From: Rhizobium bangladeshense
GTDB lineage: Bacteria > Pseudomonadota > Alphaproteobacteria > Rhizobiales > Rhizobiaceae
Length of the DNA: 64,000 bases
Direction: 5' to 3'
Assembly: GCF_017357245.1 (NCBI RefSeq)
Contig: NZ_CP071612.1
Span: 1,057,001 to 1,121,000, forward strand
How positions within the stretch are numbered: the stretch's first letter is position 1; every line of letters begins with the position of its first letter. The translations under genes were made by a program, and so were the position numbers. The notes under the pieces were generated by a model. The model saw nothing but the letters and a program-made list of their open reading frames with translations, searched no databases and had not been told where the DNA came from. Shown here one piece after another: positions 23,893 to 33,706 of the stretch.

Positions 23893-25653
23893 CTAATCGA
23901 GCCCCGCGATCCGCAAGCCCTCGATATATCGGGCACGGTCTTCAACCCGGATCAGTGGGTGATATTTCTCGACCCAAGCGATACTGACGTTCGGCTGCAA
24001 TCGCCTGCACTCGGCGAGACCCTGTCGCGCCAGCTCAGCGTCACCCGCGAGGCCAGCGGCTGCAGTCAGGGTTCGCCAGGCTGTACCGTAGTCAGGCCGG
24101 AGTTGAACAGCCCGACGCTCGGCATTGACCGCGTCCACGTAGCGGCCCGCGATAAGATGGCACAGGCCTTCGATCGAGAGATTGGCGGGTTGGGCGAAGT
24201 CGCGGGGGCTCAATCGATTGGCAATCTTTAGTTCGCGGAAACCTTCCTCCGCAAGACCTGCATAAGCGTAGGTAACGGCCAGAATGACTCGTGCCAATGC
24301 GAAACACGGGTTGCGCTGCAACGCTTCATTTAGCTCTTCAACAGCGGGGCCAAAGCGCCGCGACAAGGTGAAGACATAGGCGGCGGCCAGATGTCCCCAG
24401 GGATCGTCCGGATCGAGATCGATCGCGCGCTGGGCAAGAATCAAGCCTTCCGATACCCCGCGCCCGAAATCCATATTGCCGAGCGCGACTCTGGTGGCGA
24501 AAATCCAGGCCAGCAGACTGTGCGCCCGCGCATAGCCGGCATCAAGTTCGATAGCTCGCTTGAGTAGGGTGATACCTGTGTCGTCGTTCTGGGAAACCCA
24601 GGTCCAGATGTAGGGCATTGCTCGCACGACGCACCCCCAAGCGTCGAGGCTCTCCGGGGGCTTGGTCTGAAGCCGAAGATTTTCGGCAGCGTAGAGCTGC
24701 GGCTCAATCGTGGCGACGACACTGGCAGTGATCTCATCCTGCAGCGCAAAGATGTCGGCGGTGAGCCGATCGTAGTGCTCCGCCCAGATGTGGTTGTCGC
24801 TGGTCGCGTCGACGAGTTGGCCAGTCACTCGCAGCCGATCACCTGACTTGCGCACGCTGCCTCCCAGCACATAGCGAACACCGAGTTCACGAGCGACTTG
24901 ACGGCTACTTAGCACCTTGCCTTTGTAAGCGAAGGTCGAATTGCGCGCGATAACGAAGAAGCCTCGCGCCTTCGACAATGCAGTGATAATGTCTTCAGTG
25001 ATACCGTCCCCGAAATACTCCTGGTCCGGGTCACCGCTCATGTTCTCGAACGGCAGGACAGCGATCGATGGCCTTTCGCGCGATGTGGCCTGCGCGGCTC
25101 GGCCGGTCATTGAAGGGTGCGCAACTCGCATCCTGAAAACATGGACTGGCTGGGCGATGTTCTTCAGCGTCTGATCGCCCATGTCTTCGAAGGTGCAGTC
25201 AACTCTTCCGGCTACGTCTTCCCGCACGCGGGCCGACACGCAGATGCCACCCGGTTCGGCGATGCCTTCCAACCGTGCGGCGATGTTGACGCCGTCGCCG
25301 AAAATGTCGCCGTCCTGCTCTACAACATCCCCGACATTGATGCCGATCCGAAAATCTATCCGCGACTCCACGGGTTCACTGGCGTTACAGTTCGCCATAA
25401 GAGCCTGAACTTCGACCGCGCACCGAACTGCATCAACTGCGCTCGTAAACTGCGCCAGCAAACCGTCACCTGTGGCTTTGACAATGCTGCCGCCGTTTCG
25501 CCTGATGGTAGGATCAACGTCGTCGCGGCGATGCATTGTCAGCCGAGTAAGCGTCCCCTCCTCATCGATTCCCATGAGGCGGCTATAGCCAGCCACATCG
25601 GCGGCGAAAATGGCGCAGAGCCTGCGTTTGGCCCGATCCGTCGGCAACCCCAT
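23893..25653 (-). CDS. Class III adenylate/guanylate cyclase with TolB-like and TPR domains (copy 1)
   Basis: 586 residues. The N-terminal class III cyclase catalytic domain (about 10-180) has the metal-binding Asp in FAADVAGYSRLM and the second in KATGDGLLAQF, plus DGDIFGDGVNIAARLE. A TolB-like domain follows (PSIAVLPFENMSGDPDQEYF), then TPR repeats to the end. This three-part layout is a large rhizobial paralogous family; the enzyme would make cAMP from ATP in the cytoplasm. ATG 25653 (MGLPTDRAK) precedes the domain; the longer frame upstream looks unconserved. A close paralog lies at 31661-33442. What it responds to is unknown; the TPRs likely bind a partner. Confidence 0.9.
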   Translation of the reverse strand: MGLPTDRAKRRLCAIFAADVAGYSRLMGIDEEGTLTRLTMHRRDDVDPTIRRNGGSIVKATGDGLLAQFTSAVDAVRCAVEVQALMANCNASEPVESRIDFRIGINVGDVVEQDGDIFGDGVNIAARLEGIAEPGGICVSARVREDVAGRVDCTFEDMGDQTLKNIAQPVHVFRMRVAHPSMTGRAAQATSRERPSIAVLPFENMSGDPDQEYFGDGITEDIITALSKARGFFVIARNSTFAYKGKVLSSRQVARELGVRYVLGGSVRKSGDRLRVTGQLVDATSDNHIWAEHYDRLTADIFALQDEITASVVATIEPQLYAAENLRLQTKPPESLDAWGCVVRAMPYIWTWVSQNDDTGITLLKRAIELDAGYARAHSLLAWIFATRVALGNMDFGRGVSEGLILAQRAIDLDPDDPWGHLAAAYVFTLSRRFGPAVEELNEALQRNPCFALARVILAVTYAYAGLAEEGFRELKIANRLSPRDFAQPANLSIEGLCHLIAGRYVDAVNAERRAVQLRPDYGTAWRTLTAAAGLAGDAELARQGLAECRRLQPNVSIAWVEKYHPLIRVEDRARYIEGLRIAGLD

Positions 25654-25880
25654 CCCCTTTTGATCGAGATTATACACAGACTCCGAGTGCTCTGCGAGCA
25701 ATCTAGCGCAGCGACTTGGCCAGCGGGCAACGGCTGCCCCAGCAAAAACTCCCGCAGCCAAACTTGTCCTCTTGGTGATAGCAACGGAGCAACAAGCGGT
25801 TCAGCCAGTCCGGAAGGGCTCAAGGCCTTGGCTGGCCGGACGCGGTGCCGCAACATATGCGCTCTGTCGCGCCGGATGCG

Positions 25881-26156
25881 CTAGTCCACTTCGTCGGCCG
25901 AGATGTGCTTGACTTCGGTAATTCTCACCAGCGGGATTTCGGCGCGTTCGTTTGCCTCCTTCACTTCCTGCTCCGACGAAGCGTCGAACAGGCAGAATGA
26001 TCGTTCCTCGGCGGGTACGAATGTCGAGCGCAGATAGCGCACCGGCTTACCCTGCCTGGTCATCTCGGCAGTGACATTTTTCGCGCGGGATGCCGCCGCA
26101 CTGAGCTGATCGGGAGTGATTCCTGGCAGGTGTCTTTCGACCATATACTGTGGCAT
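25881..26156 (-). CDS. DUF4242 family protein
   Basis: 91 residues. The DUF4242 ferredoxin-like fold is suggested by MPQYMVERHLPGITPDQLSA, VRYLRSTFVPAEERSFCLFD and a C-terminal VRITEV. These proteins (the SCO4226 type binds nickel) are small stand-alone domains. The ATG at 26156 follows a GGGACAATCGTC leader. It lies upstream of the cyclase on the same strand, 227 bp away. Its function is not established. Confidence 0.78.
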   Translation of the reverse strand: MPQYMVERHLPGITPDQLSAAASRAKNVTAEMTRQGKPVRYLRSTFVPAEERSFCLFDASSEQEVKEANERAEIPLVRITEVKHISADEVD

Positions 26157-26489
26157 GACGATTGTCCCTGTGTTGAGCGATGACAACATGCGTTTGGACA
26201 TGCCGCGCGTTCGCTTTGACTTCCGGCCGTTGCGAACCGACATCTATTTTGCCGCCGTATTCACAGACCTCGTCCGACACTCAGCGCGTTGAAACACGGT
26301 TTCGCGCGACACGATCACGAGCGCGATTTCAGAATATCTTTACCTGTCTCAGACGCTTGCCAGCCAATACGGGCGACGGCACGAGAAGTTTACAGGCGAC
26401 GGGCATCTTTATCTATTAGAATCTGCTGATGTAGTCGTCCATTTCTCCTGAAACTCATCGCCTGTTGGAAGCAACGGCGGCGTCACCTG
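26157..26489. other. Intergenic stretch, nothing recognised
   Basis: No family-like frame, palindrome or RNA gene is apparent between the DUF4242 gene and the cyclase fragment. Confidence 0.4.
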
Positions 26490-26789
26490 ACAGCCGGCCA
26501 GGCGAACGATCTGCCAATCCGGGTGGGCTGCCACTTCGGCGAATGTTCCCGAATGCACGATGACGACGCCTGGATCGGTCGTGCCTTGAACGTCGCGAAG
26601 CGACCAGGCAGCGCTTGCGGCCCGTCGCGAAGAGCCGATGACAGCCGAGGACTGGTTCCTGAAGGGGCGGGGATGACCGCCGAGTCGGCCCCGCTGGCAA
26701 TTCGAGAACAGTTCCTAGGTCTTCAGGTCAAAGCGTTTTGTGAAACTGAACACCTCTGGCGCCTTGCAGCGGTTCAGGGCATCCTATGA
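26490..26789 (+). pseudogene. Frameshifted fragment of a nucleotide-cyclase domain
   Basis: One frame reads LPIRVGCHFGECSRMHDDDA followed by WIGRALNVAKR, like the class III cyclase stretch (R)VG.H.G......DD..G...NVA.R. The next recognisable piece, MTAEDWFLKG, lies in another frame, and the end (LGLQVKAFCETEHLWRL) is back in the first. The N-terminal catalytic part is missing. Evidence is by pattern only. Confidence 0.4.
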
Positions 26790-26828
26790 TGGCTGAAAAT
26801 TGTGTTTATGGCAGTTGGAGGAATGCCG

Positions 26829-28790
26829 ATGCGCTGCTTTACCGTGCTTGGACCTTCGCAGACCGGAAAATCGACAGTCGTGGAAAAGCTCGGCTCGTTG
26901 GAGGGGGCGCCGAGAAAATCCAGCTCCCCTTATGGACTGAACCTCACAGAATTCACCTTTGGAAACGAGGCGTGGTGCGCGCTGGATGCGCCAGGACCGA
27001 ACGAAGCGTTGGCGCATGTGCAGCACGCGCTTCTTGCCAGCGACGCCTGCATCCTGTGCGTTTCTCCGGCTCCCGAGGAAGCTGTGCTCGCCGCGCCCTA
27101 TCTGCGCATAATCGAGGCATCGGAGACGCCTTGCATCCTCTTCGTCAATCGAATCGACGAACCGAGAGGACGGCTAAGGGATGTGATCGCGGCGCTTCAG
27201 GACTATGCAAACCATACTCTTCTGCTTCGACAGATCCCGATCCGCGAGGGGGACAGGATCGTGGGGAGCTGCGATCTCATTTCAGAACGGGCGTGGCAAT
27301 ACCGGGAAGGCCAGACTTCGGCGCTGATCGCAATCCCGGAAAGCGCCGCTGAACGCGAGCATGAGGCGCGCACCGAGCTTTTGGAACACCTGTCCGAATT
27401 CGACGATTGGCTTCTTGAGGAGCTGATCGAAGATCGCGAGCCACCCAGCGACGCGCTCTATGCCATTTCGTCACGGGTTCTCAGGGAAAACCGGATCATT
27501 CCAGTCCTGATCGGTGCCGCAAGCCATGGCAACGGCATGATGAGGTTGATGAAGGCGTTGCGCCACGAGGCGCCGCAGGTCACGGCTCTTCGGCAGCGAC
27601 TGGCTCGTGCGGGCAATGTCGATGAAAACAAGCTGACCGCCGTGAGCTTCCATGCCTATCATCGTCAGAATATCGGCAAGACGGTGCTGGTGCGTGCGTT
27701 TGGTGAGGGACTGCGGCAAGGCGCGTCACTGGGCGGCTCCAGCCTCGGCGCCGTGCAGGATCCCGCAAACGGACGGTCCAGCTCGGCGATCACGCCTGCA
27801 CCGGGGGATGTCTTCGCAACGGTCAAGTCCGACCACTTGACCGTCCCGTCGCTGTTGACATCAAACGCGACGGTCGCCCCGCCCGAATGGACCGAGCCAC
27901 CCACGCCGATGCTTGAAAGGATCCTGGTCCCGGGCAGCGAACGCGATGAAAACAAGCTCTCCGAAACGCTGGCAAAACTTTCCGAGACGGATCGCGGTCT
28001 TGTCGTTTTGCAGGAGGAAGGCACGGGCGCCCAGCTCGTCCGCGCCCAGGGCCCGATACATCTGCGCGATCTCTGCCGAACCCTGTCCGACGTCTTCCAC
28101 ATCGAGGTAACCGATCGAACGCCCAGGCCGATCTACCGCGAGACAATCGCGAAGCCGTCCGAGGTTCACTACCGGCATCGCAAACAGACCGGCGGTGCCG
28201 GGCAATTCGCGGATGTGAAGCTGAGCATTCGTCCCAACGAGCGCGGCCGGGGCTTCACCTTCAGCGAAACCGTCAAGGGTGGCGTCGTTCCGCGCAACTA
28301 CATCCCTGCCGTCGAAGCAGGCGCGCGCGAAGCGATGGAGAAAGGGCCGCTCGGCTTCCAGGTCATTGATGTCGGCGTAACGCTGTTCGATGGACAGCAC
28401 CATGCTGTCGACAGTTCGGAACACGCCTTCAGGACTGCGTCGAGAATGGGAGTGCGGCAGGCGCTTTCCGAAGGGTCGGCCGTTTTAATGCAGCCGGTCT
28501 TCCGCAGCGAAATTCACATTCCGTCGATCTATTCCGGCAGCCTCGTCCAGATCGTCTCCGCTCTCAAGGGTCAGGTTCTCGGCTTCGACCGGGATGAAAC
28601 CGCCAAGGGATGGGACATCTTCCGGGCACTTATTCCCGGCGGCGCACTTGACGATCTGGCGCGGGCTCTGCGCTCGGCGACGCAGGGCATCGGTTACTTT
28701 TCCAAGACCTTCGATCACTTCGAGGAGCTATACGGCAAGGAAGCGGACGCCATCGTGAGGGCACACGAGGAACAAGGCGTCGCACACTGA
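26829..28790 (+). CDS. Elongation factor G-like GTPase (EF-G paralog)
   Basis: 653 residues with the EF-G domain order: G domain, domain II, then III, IV and V. The P-loop is LGPSQTGKS (about 8-16), G3 is DAPG, and G4 is NRID in place of NKxD. The switch I segment is short and lacks a clear RGIT motif, so GTPase activation may differ from true EF-G. The C-terminal domains contain HRKQTGGAGQFADV (domain IV signature) and IPSIYSGSLVQIVSALKGQV (domain V). The start at ATG 26829 has GGAGG 7 bp upstream; ATG 26823 is too close to it. Such EF-G-like proteins are common beside the normal fusA; their role is unclear. Confidence 0.85.
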   Translation: MRCFTVLGPSQTGKSTVVEKLGSLEGAPRKSSSPYGLNLTEFTFGNEAWCALDAPGPNEALAHVQHALLASDACILCVSPAPEEAVLAAPYLRIIEASETPCILFVNRIDEPRGRLRDVIAALQDYANHTLLLRQIPIREGDRIVGSCDLISERAWQYREGQTSALIAIPESAAEREHEARTELLEHLSEFDDWLLEELIEDREPPSDALYAISSRVLRENRIIPVLIGAASHGNGMMRLMKALRHEAPQVTALRQRLARAGNVDENKLTAVSFHAYHRQNIGKTVLVRAFGEGLRQGASLGGSSLGAVQDPANGRSSSAITPAPGDVFATVKSDHLTVPSLLTSNATVAPPEWTEPPTPMLERILVPGSERDENKLSETLAKLSETDRGLVVLQEEGTGAQLVRAQGPIHLRDLCRTLSDVFHIEVTDRTPRPIYRETIAKPSEVHYRHRKQTGGAGQFADVKLSIRPNERGRGFTFSETVKGGVVPRNYIPAVEAGAREAMEKGPLGFQVIDVGVTLFDGQHHAVDSSEHAFRTASRMGVRQALSEGSAVLMQPVFRSEIHIPSIYSGSLVQIVSALKGQVLGFDRDETAKGWDIFRALIPGGALDDLARALRSATQGIGYFSKTFDHFEELYGKEADAIVRAHEEQGVAH

Positions 28791-28849
28791 AACATTCGCG
28801 CCACTTCATGCTCGTTCGTGGAATGGGCTCATGTCGTTGAGTTAACCGG

Positions 28850-29022
28850 GTTCTTCCTCTCTTTGGGTGGAGCGGTGGCAGCATTCGTGCCCTCGGCAGT
28901 TCGGGAGCTGCCCGACCATACATTGCGCGCTTGAGGGTCTTGAGGCGGTTGATCCGGCCTTCGGGCTGTCCGTTGCTCCGGGCCAGCTCGATGGCGTTGC
29001 TGACGGCGTCGATGTCGCCTTA
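28850..29022 (-). pseudogene. C-terminal relic of an ISL3-family transposase
   Basis: The minus strand encodes GDIDAVSNAIELARSNGQPE followed by GRINRLKTLKRAMYGRA, the characteristic end of ISL3-type transposases (N.Q.EG.INRLK..KR.MYGRA). Upstream catalytic parts are absent and no terminal repeats were seen. Confidence 0.7.
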
Positions 29023-29212
29023 ACTCATTGATTTCGGGGGAGCAGGGACTCGTTTCTTCAGGATCGCTGGTTCGAGTCCGCTCAAGAGCAGCAATATGAC
29101 CGCTTTGCGCCAGAAGCGGCTGTCAGGGAGACACGCAACTCAGATCGACGCTATCCCTTGACAGCTCGTCAGGCCCCGCACCGTTCGGTTCTCATCCTGA
29201 ACAAGCATTCGG

Positions 29213-29920
29213 TCATTTCAATGCTGCGAACTTCTCGACCATGGCAGTTGGTCCAGAGACGATCAGCAGGTCGCCCCGCTCGACCATCGTGTCTTGCGTC
29301 GCATAGGTGAAGTCCTGATGAGGCCTCTTCACCCCCACCACGGTCACCCCGTGCTTCGTGCGCACCCCCGACTCGCTCAGCGTCTTTCCCGTTGCTTCGG
29401 CAGGCGCGGTGGTCTTCACAATTGCGAAGCCGTCATCAAACTCAATGAAATCGATCATCTTTCCCGTCACCAGATGGGCAACACGCTCGCCCATGGCCGC
29501 TTCCGGATAGACGACGTGGTGTGCTCCGGTTCGCTCGAGAATTCGTCCGTGGTTCGGGCTTAACGCCTTCGCCCATATATCAGGCACGCCAAGCTCGGAG
29601 AGCGCCAGGACCGTCAGCACACTCGCTTCGATGTCGGTCCCGATCGCGACTACCGCATGGGCGAAATCCTGTAAGCCGAGCTTTCTCAACGTGTCGGCAT
29701 TCGTGCTGTCTGCCTCGACGACGTGGGTCAGCCGATGGGACCAGTCTTGCACCAGCTGGGCGCTTTCGTCCATGGCGAGGACGTCGTGCCCAAGGTGGAC
29801 GAGGGACTGCGCGACGGCAGTTCCGAAACGGCCAAGGCCGATGACAACGACGCCGTCACCCGTGAAAGCCGTATTTTTAGCCAACGATTGGGCGCTCCTC
29901 TGGATAGCGGTAGGGGACAT
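29213..29920 (-). CDS. trkA: TrkA/KtrA family potassium-uptake regulatory subunit
   Basis: 235 residues. The N-terminal RCK-N Rossmann domain has the NAD(H)-binding GLGRFGTAVAQSL (about 28-40) and an acidic residue after the second strand (LAMDE). The C-terminal RCK-C domain begins about residue 150 (TGKTLSESGVRTKHGVTVVG). It is a cytoplasmic ring subunit that gates the partner channel. The gene overlaps trkH by 44 bp on the same strand, so the two are one operon. In rhizobia this single-RCK pair resembles KtrAB. Confidence 0.9.
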   Translation of the reverse strand: MSPTAIQRSAQSLAKNTAFTGDGVVVIGLGRFGTAVAQSLVHLGHDVLAMDESAQLVQDWSHRLTHVVEADSTNADTLRKLGLQDFAHAVVAIGTDIEASVLTVLALSELGVPDIWAKALSPNHGRILERTGAHHVVYPEAAMGERVAHLVTGKMIDFIEFDDGFAIVKTTAPAEATGKTLSESGVRTKHGVTVVGVKRPHQDFTYATQDTMVERGDLLIVSGPTAMVEKFAALK

Positions 29921-31214
29921 ATCTTTCCTTGAGCGCCAGGGCGCTCGCCACCGTTATGGTGCCAACCCTTCCGACGAACATCAAGGCGACGATCACCAAT
30001 TGCGCCGATGGCGGAAGATCGGCGGTGATGCCGGTGGAGAGGCCGACGGTAGCGAAGGCCGAGATGACCTCGAACAGGACGGCTTCAAGGGAAAAATGCG
30101 TGACGCTCAGGACGAAAAGCACGCCGGCTCCAATGGCACCGAGCGCCAGGAGAACCACGGTAAGCGCCTGCCGCTGCACATGCCGGCCGATCCTGCGCCG
30201 GAATATGTTCGAGTCCGCATCTCCGCGGATTTCAGCCCAGACGACGACACCGAGAAGCATGAAGGTCGTGACCTTGATCCCGCCCGCCGTGCCGGCGCTT
30301 CCGCCGCCAATCAGCATCAGTGCGTTGCTCAGCGTCAGCGTCTCGGTGGTCATCTTGCCCACGTCGACCGAGTTGAAGCCGGCGGTGCGTGTCATCACCG
30401 AATGGGTCATGGCGTTGAGCAATTTGTCGGGCAAGCTCATCGGGCCCAGAGTTGCCGGATTGGCCCACTCATAGGCGGCAACCGCAACAAATCCGACTAT
30501 GAGCAGGATAGCGGTGCCGACAAGCGTGATCTTGGCGTGAACGGAAAATCGCGAGGGATCGCGCACACCCTGCGGCAGTTCGAAGAGAATGGGGAAACCC
30601 AGGCCGCCAATGACCACTGCGAGCATAATGGGACCAAGGATTGCCACATCCCCCGTAAAACCCATCAAGTTGTCCGAAAAGGTGGAAAAGCCCGCATTAT
30701 TGAAAGCGGAGATCGATTGGAAGAGGCCGTGCCAGAGGCTTTCCAGCCAAGGGAGCCCGTAGCCGAAATGGAAGCGGAGGATGAGGACCAGTGCGGTAAC
30801 CGCCTCCACAGCGAGAGTAACGGTCAAGATCAGCCGCAGCACGCTCTTGACATCGCCAAGCCCTGAACTCCGGGTTTCGGCTTGCGCCACCAAGAGATTT
30901 GACAGCCGGAGTCTCTTTGTGACCAGCAGCCCAAGGAGAGTTGCCCCAGTCATGATGCCGAAACCGCCGACCTGGATCAGCGCGAGAATGACACCCTGTC
31001 CGAAGCCGGACCAATAATTGGGCGTGTCGTGGACGATGAGGCCTGTCACGCAAACGGCCGAGGTCGCCGTGAACAGGGCGGAGAGGAATGGCGCGCCGGC
31101 CGGTCCGCTGCGAGAGATCGGCAGCATCAGAAGCAGTGTGCCTATCGCGATGGCGGCCAGGAAAGCAATCGGTACCATTCGAGCGGGATGTCGAATCGAT
31201 TGCGGCACATTCAC
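29877..31214 (-). CDS. TrkH/KtrB family potassium transporter, membrane subunit
   Basis: 445 residues, four M1-P-M2 repeats. The selectivity-filter glycines are visible as TSAVCVTGL, AFNNAGFS, TRTAGFNS and SAFATVGLS. It would import K+ (possibly with Na+) through the inner membrane, gated by the RCK subunit encoded next. ATG 31214 fits the first helix. The pair appears intact. Expression likely begins in the 31.2-31.6 kb gap; no KdpE-like site was recognised. Confidence 0.9.
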   Translation of the reverse strand: MNVPQSIRHPARMVPIAFLAAIAIGTLLLMLPISRSGPAGAPFLSALFTATSAVCVTGLIVHDTPNYWSGFGQGVILALIQVGGFGIMTGATLLGLLVTKRLRLSNLLVAQAETRSSGLGDVKSVLRLILTVTLAVEAVTALVLILRFHFGYGLPWLESLWHGLFQSISAFNNAGFSTFSDNLMGFTGDVAILGPIMLAVVIGGLGFPILFELPQGVRDPSRFSVHAKITLVGTAILLIVGFVAVAAYEWANPATLGPMSLPDKLLNAMTHSVMTRTAGFNSVDVGKMTTETLTLSNALMLIGGGSAGTAGGIKVTTFMLLGVVVWAEIRGDADSNIFRRRIGRHVQRQALTVVLLALGAIGAGVLFVLSVTHFSLEAVLFEVISAFATVGLSTGITADLPPSAQLVIVALMFVGRVGTITVASALALKERYVPYRYPEERPIVG

Positions 31215-31660
31215 CTCTGTTTGTCCGAAGGGTCTTCACCCCAATATGGCCGTTCGCGGCAGGACACTCCTACAGCGAGCTGGGCGCGGGCAAAAGAGGC
31301 GATTGCACAAATGATTGGGCTGGCGCTCCTACTTCCATCGATAGCAAGCACCGTATATGGGACCTCGTCACGCCAACAGTCGAGGAACTGTGGTTGGATA
31401 GCCGATCAGAGTTCGCGCATTCTTCATTCAGAAGAAGGCAAAGCGCCCTGTCCAACTCGAAGTGACGGAGCAGACGAAAAACAGCACTCTGGGCATTGTT
31501 TCCGTCGGTCAGGAGGACCGGCGCAAGCTTTCGCTTCCTGCCAGGCGCTGACGGCGTCGATGTCGCCTCGAACATGAAGGAACGCCAATTTCGATAGGAG
31601 ATCGCATCATATTCCGCTAAAATGTTGCGGTCTGGCCGATGCGTTACCCTTGGTGCTTCC
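31215..31660. other. Intergenic region with a transposase relic
   Basis: On the minus strand about 31500-31571 reads GDIDAVSAWQEAK, sharing 22 identical bases (GCTGACGGCG...) with the ISL3 relic at 28.9 kb. No other gene is supported; it separates trkH from the divergent second cyclase gene. Confidence 0.45.
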
Positions 31661-33442
31661 ATGAGACAGAAGCTCGCTGCAGTTCTGGCGCTCGATATGG
31701 CGGGTTACAGCCGACTCATGGAAGCCGACGAGGCAGGCACGCTTGCCCGCCTGCGGACCCATCGAATTGAATTGATTGATCCAGCGGTCGCCAAGAACGA
31801 TGGTCGTATCATCAAGACGACGGGCGACGGTATGCTGGTCGAGTTTCAAAGCGTGAGTGACGCGGTGCGTTGTGCCGTCGAAATACAGCAGCGCATGAAG
31901 CGGCGCAACTCCGATGTCGCCACGGACCGGCGGATCGAGTTCAGGATTGGCATAAATGTTGGTGACATCATATTCGACGACGGCGATATCTTTGGCGATG
32001 GAGTGAATATCGCCTCTCGGGTCGAACAGCTCGCCGACGTCGGCGGCATTTGCATCACAGCGGCGGTTGCGGCGCAGATCGCCGATCGGCTCGAAGTATC
32101 GATCGAAGACTTGGGCGAAAAGGTGCTCAAGAACATCAGCCGCCCGGTGCGGCTCTATCGCATCGGCATCGATGAGGAAATTGCTGCTCACCCGGCGGTG
32201 AAAGAAACGTCTCAGAGGCGACGTACGAACACCAAGCCATCAATCGTGGTGCTGCCGTTCGACAACATGAGCGGTGATCCCGATCAGGAGTTCTTCGCCG
32301 ACGGCCTGACTGAGGACATCATCACGGAACTCTCTCGCCACCACGAGCTCTTCGTGATTTCCCGAAATTCCAGCTTCGTTTACAAGGATAAATCGACCAA
32401 TGTCCGTGAAGTCGCCGAGAAGCTCGGAGTCCAGTACCTTGTAGAAGGCAGCGTGCGAAAGATCGGAGACCGGCTGCGCGTCACCGTTCAGTTGATCGAT
32501 GCGGTCAACGACACACATATCTGGGCCAACAAGTATGATCGTAAGCTCGACGACGTCTTTGCCATTCAGGATGAGGTGACGGCCTCAATCGCGGCCACAC
32601 TTCCCGGACGCGTCGAGGCGGCCCAGCGCGACCACCTGTCCAGGATGAAGCCGTCGAACATGGTCGCCTATGAATGTGCCCTTGCCGCGAAGGTCTTACA
32701 TCACCGAAGCACAGCCGAGGACAATTTGAAGGCCCAGGCCTTCATCGACAAAGCAATCGCACTCGACCCTGGATACGCCCACGCCCATGCGTGGCGAGCG
32801 TGCATCCTTGGCCAGGCGTGGGTGCACGGCTGGTGCGAAGACAAGGACGCCACCTGGGAGCAGGTGACTAGCGAACTCGACAAGGCACTGGCTCTCGACG
32901 ACAACGATGCCGACGTGCACCGCATTCTCGCCGCAGTCCGCGTCAGCAGCAACCAGCTTTCGGAGGCGCAATATCATCAGGAAAGGGCTCTTTCCCTCAA
33001 TCCGAATTACGACTTGGTCGTCGTGCAGCAAGGTGAACTTCTTACCTGGCTCGGGCGGCCGGAAGAGGGCATGGACTGGATCCGCAAGGCGATGCGGCTC
33101 AACCCTCATCATCCCGAACGCTTTTGGAGCCACCTGGCAAAGGCCCATTTCGCAGCTCGACAGTACGACGAGGCGCTCGAGGCGTTCAAGCGCTTGTCGA
33201 CGATGGATCATGAACAGCATGCCTTTGCCGCGGCCTGCCACGGCTGGCGTGGCGACTCCGACAGCGCGCTCTCCCATTTGAAGAAGGTGCGAGCACTCGC
33301 GTCGGATTTCGACGTTGAGACTTTTCTTTCCACCCTGCATTACGCGCAGGATTCCAATGTGCAGCACATGCGGGAAGGGCTCGTCAGGGCGGGTGCGACA
33401 GACCGCGCTCTTTCGAAGACTGGAGCCGCAAGAAGCAGCTAG
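31661..33442 (+). CDS. Class III adenylate/guanylate cyclase with TolB-like and TPR domains (copy 2)
   Basis: 593 residues, same three-part layout as copy 1 at 23.9-25.7 kb. Cyclase motifs: LALDMAGYSRLM, IKTTGDGMLVEF and FGDGVNIASRVE. TolB-like part: PSIVVLPFDNMSGDPDQEFF. TPR repeats fill the C-terminal half. ATG 31661 (MRQKLAAVLAL) starts the domain. The two copies face each other around the EF-G-like and trk genes and differ clearly in sequence, so the duplication is old. Metal-binding aspartates are present, so the enzyme looks active. Confidence 0.9.
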   Translation: MRQKLAAVLALDMAGYSRLMEADEAGTLARLRTHRIELIDPAVAKNDGRIIKTTGDGMLVEFQSVSDAVRCAVEIQQRMKRRNSDVATDRRIEFRIGINVGDIIFDDGDIFGDGVNIASRVEQLADVGGICITAAVAAQIADRLEVSIEDLGEKVLKNISRPVRLYRIGIDEEIAAHPAVKETSQRRRTNTKPSIVVLPFDNMSGDPDQEFFADGLTEDIITELSRHHELFVISRNSSFVYKDKSTNVREVAEKLGVQYLVEGSVRKIGDRLRVTVQLIDAVNDTHIWANKYDRKLDDVFAIQDEVTASIAATLPGRVEAAQRDHLSRMKPSNMVAYECALAAKVLHHRSTAEDNLKAQAFIDKAIALDPGYAHAHAWRACILGQAWVHGWCEDKDATWEQVTSELDKALALDDNDADVHRILAAVRVSSNQLSEAQYHQERALSLNPNYDLVVVQQGELLTWLGRPEEGMDWIRKAMRLNPHHPERFWSHLAKAHFAARQYDEALEAFKRLSTMDHEQHAFAAACHGWRGDSDSALSHLKKVRALASDFDVETFLSTLHYAQDSNVQHMREGLVRAGATDRALSKTGAARSS

Positions 33443-33706
33443 GACAAGCGCAGCGTCCACCTGGAAGATTGGCCTTGACGGCCCCCTTCGGGAGCGTCAT
33501 GTCCCGCGCGTTCAATGGCAATGGGTATCGGCGGCGGGCGACCGCCTGCGCCTCGTGAACTCGTACCAGGTCTGGAGAAGAGCCAACTTCCGACGGCAGC
33601 GCACACATCTCTTCCTGCGCGCCGGTGATCGTCATACCCTACCGCGAACATTAAATTAGTGATATCTTTATTAGCGGTCATTCGGATCAGCGGGGGAGGC
33701 TTTGTC

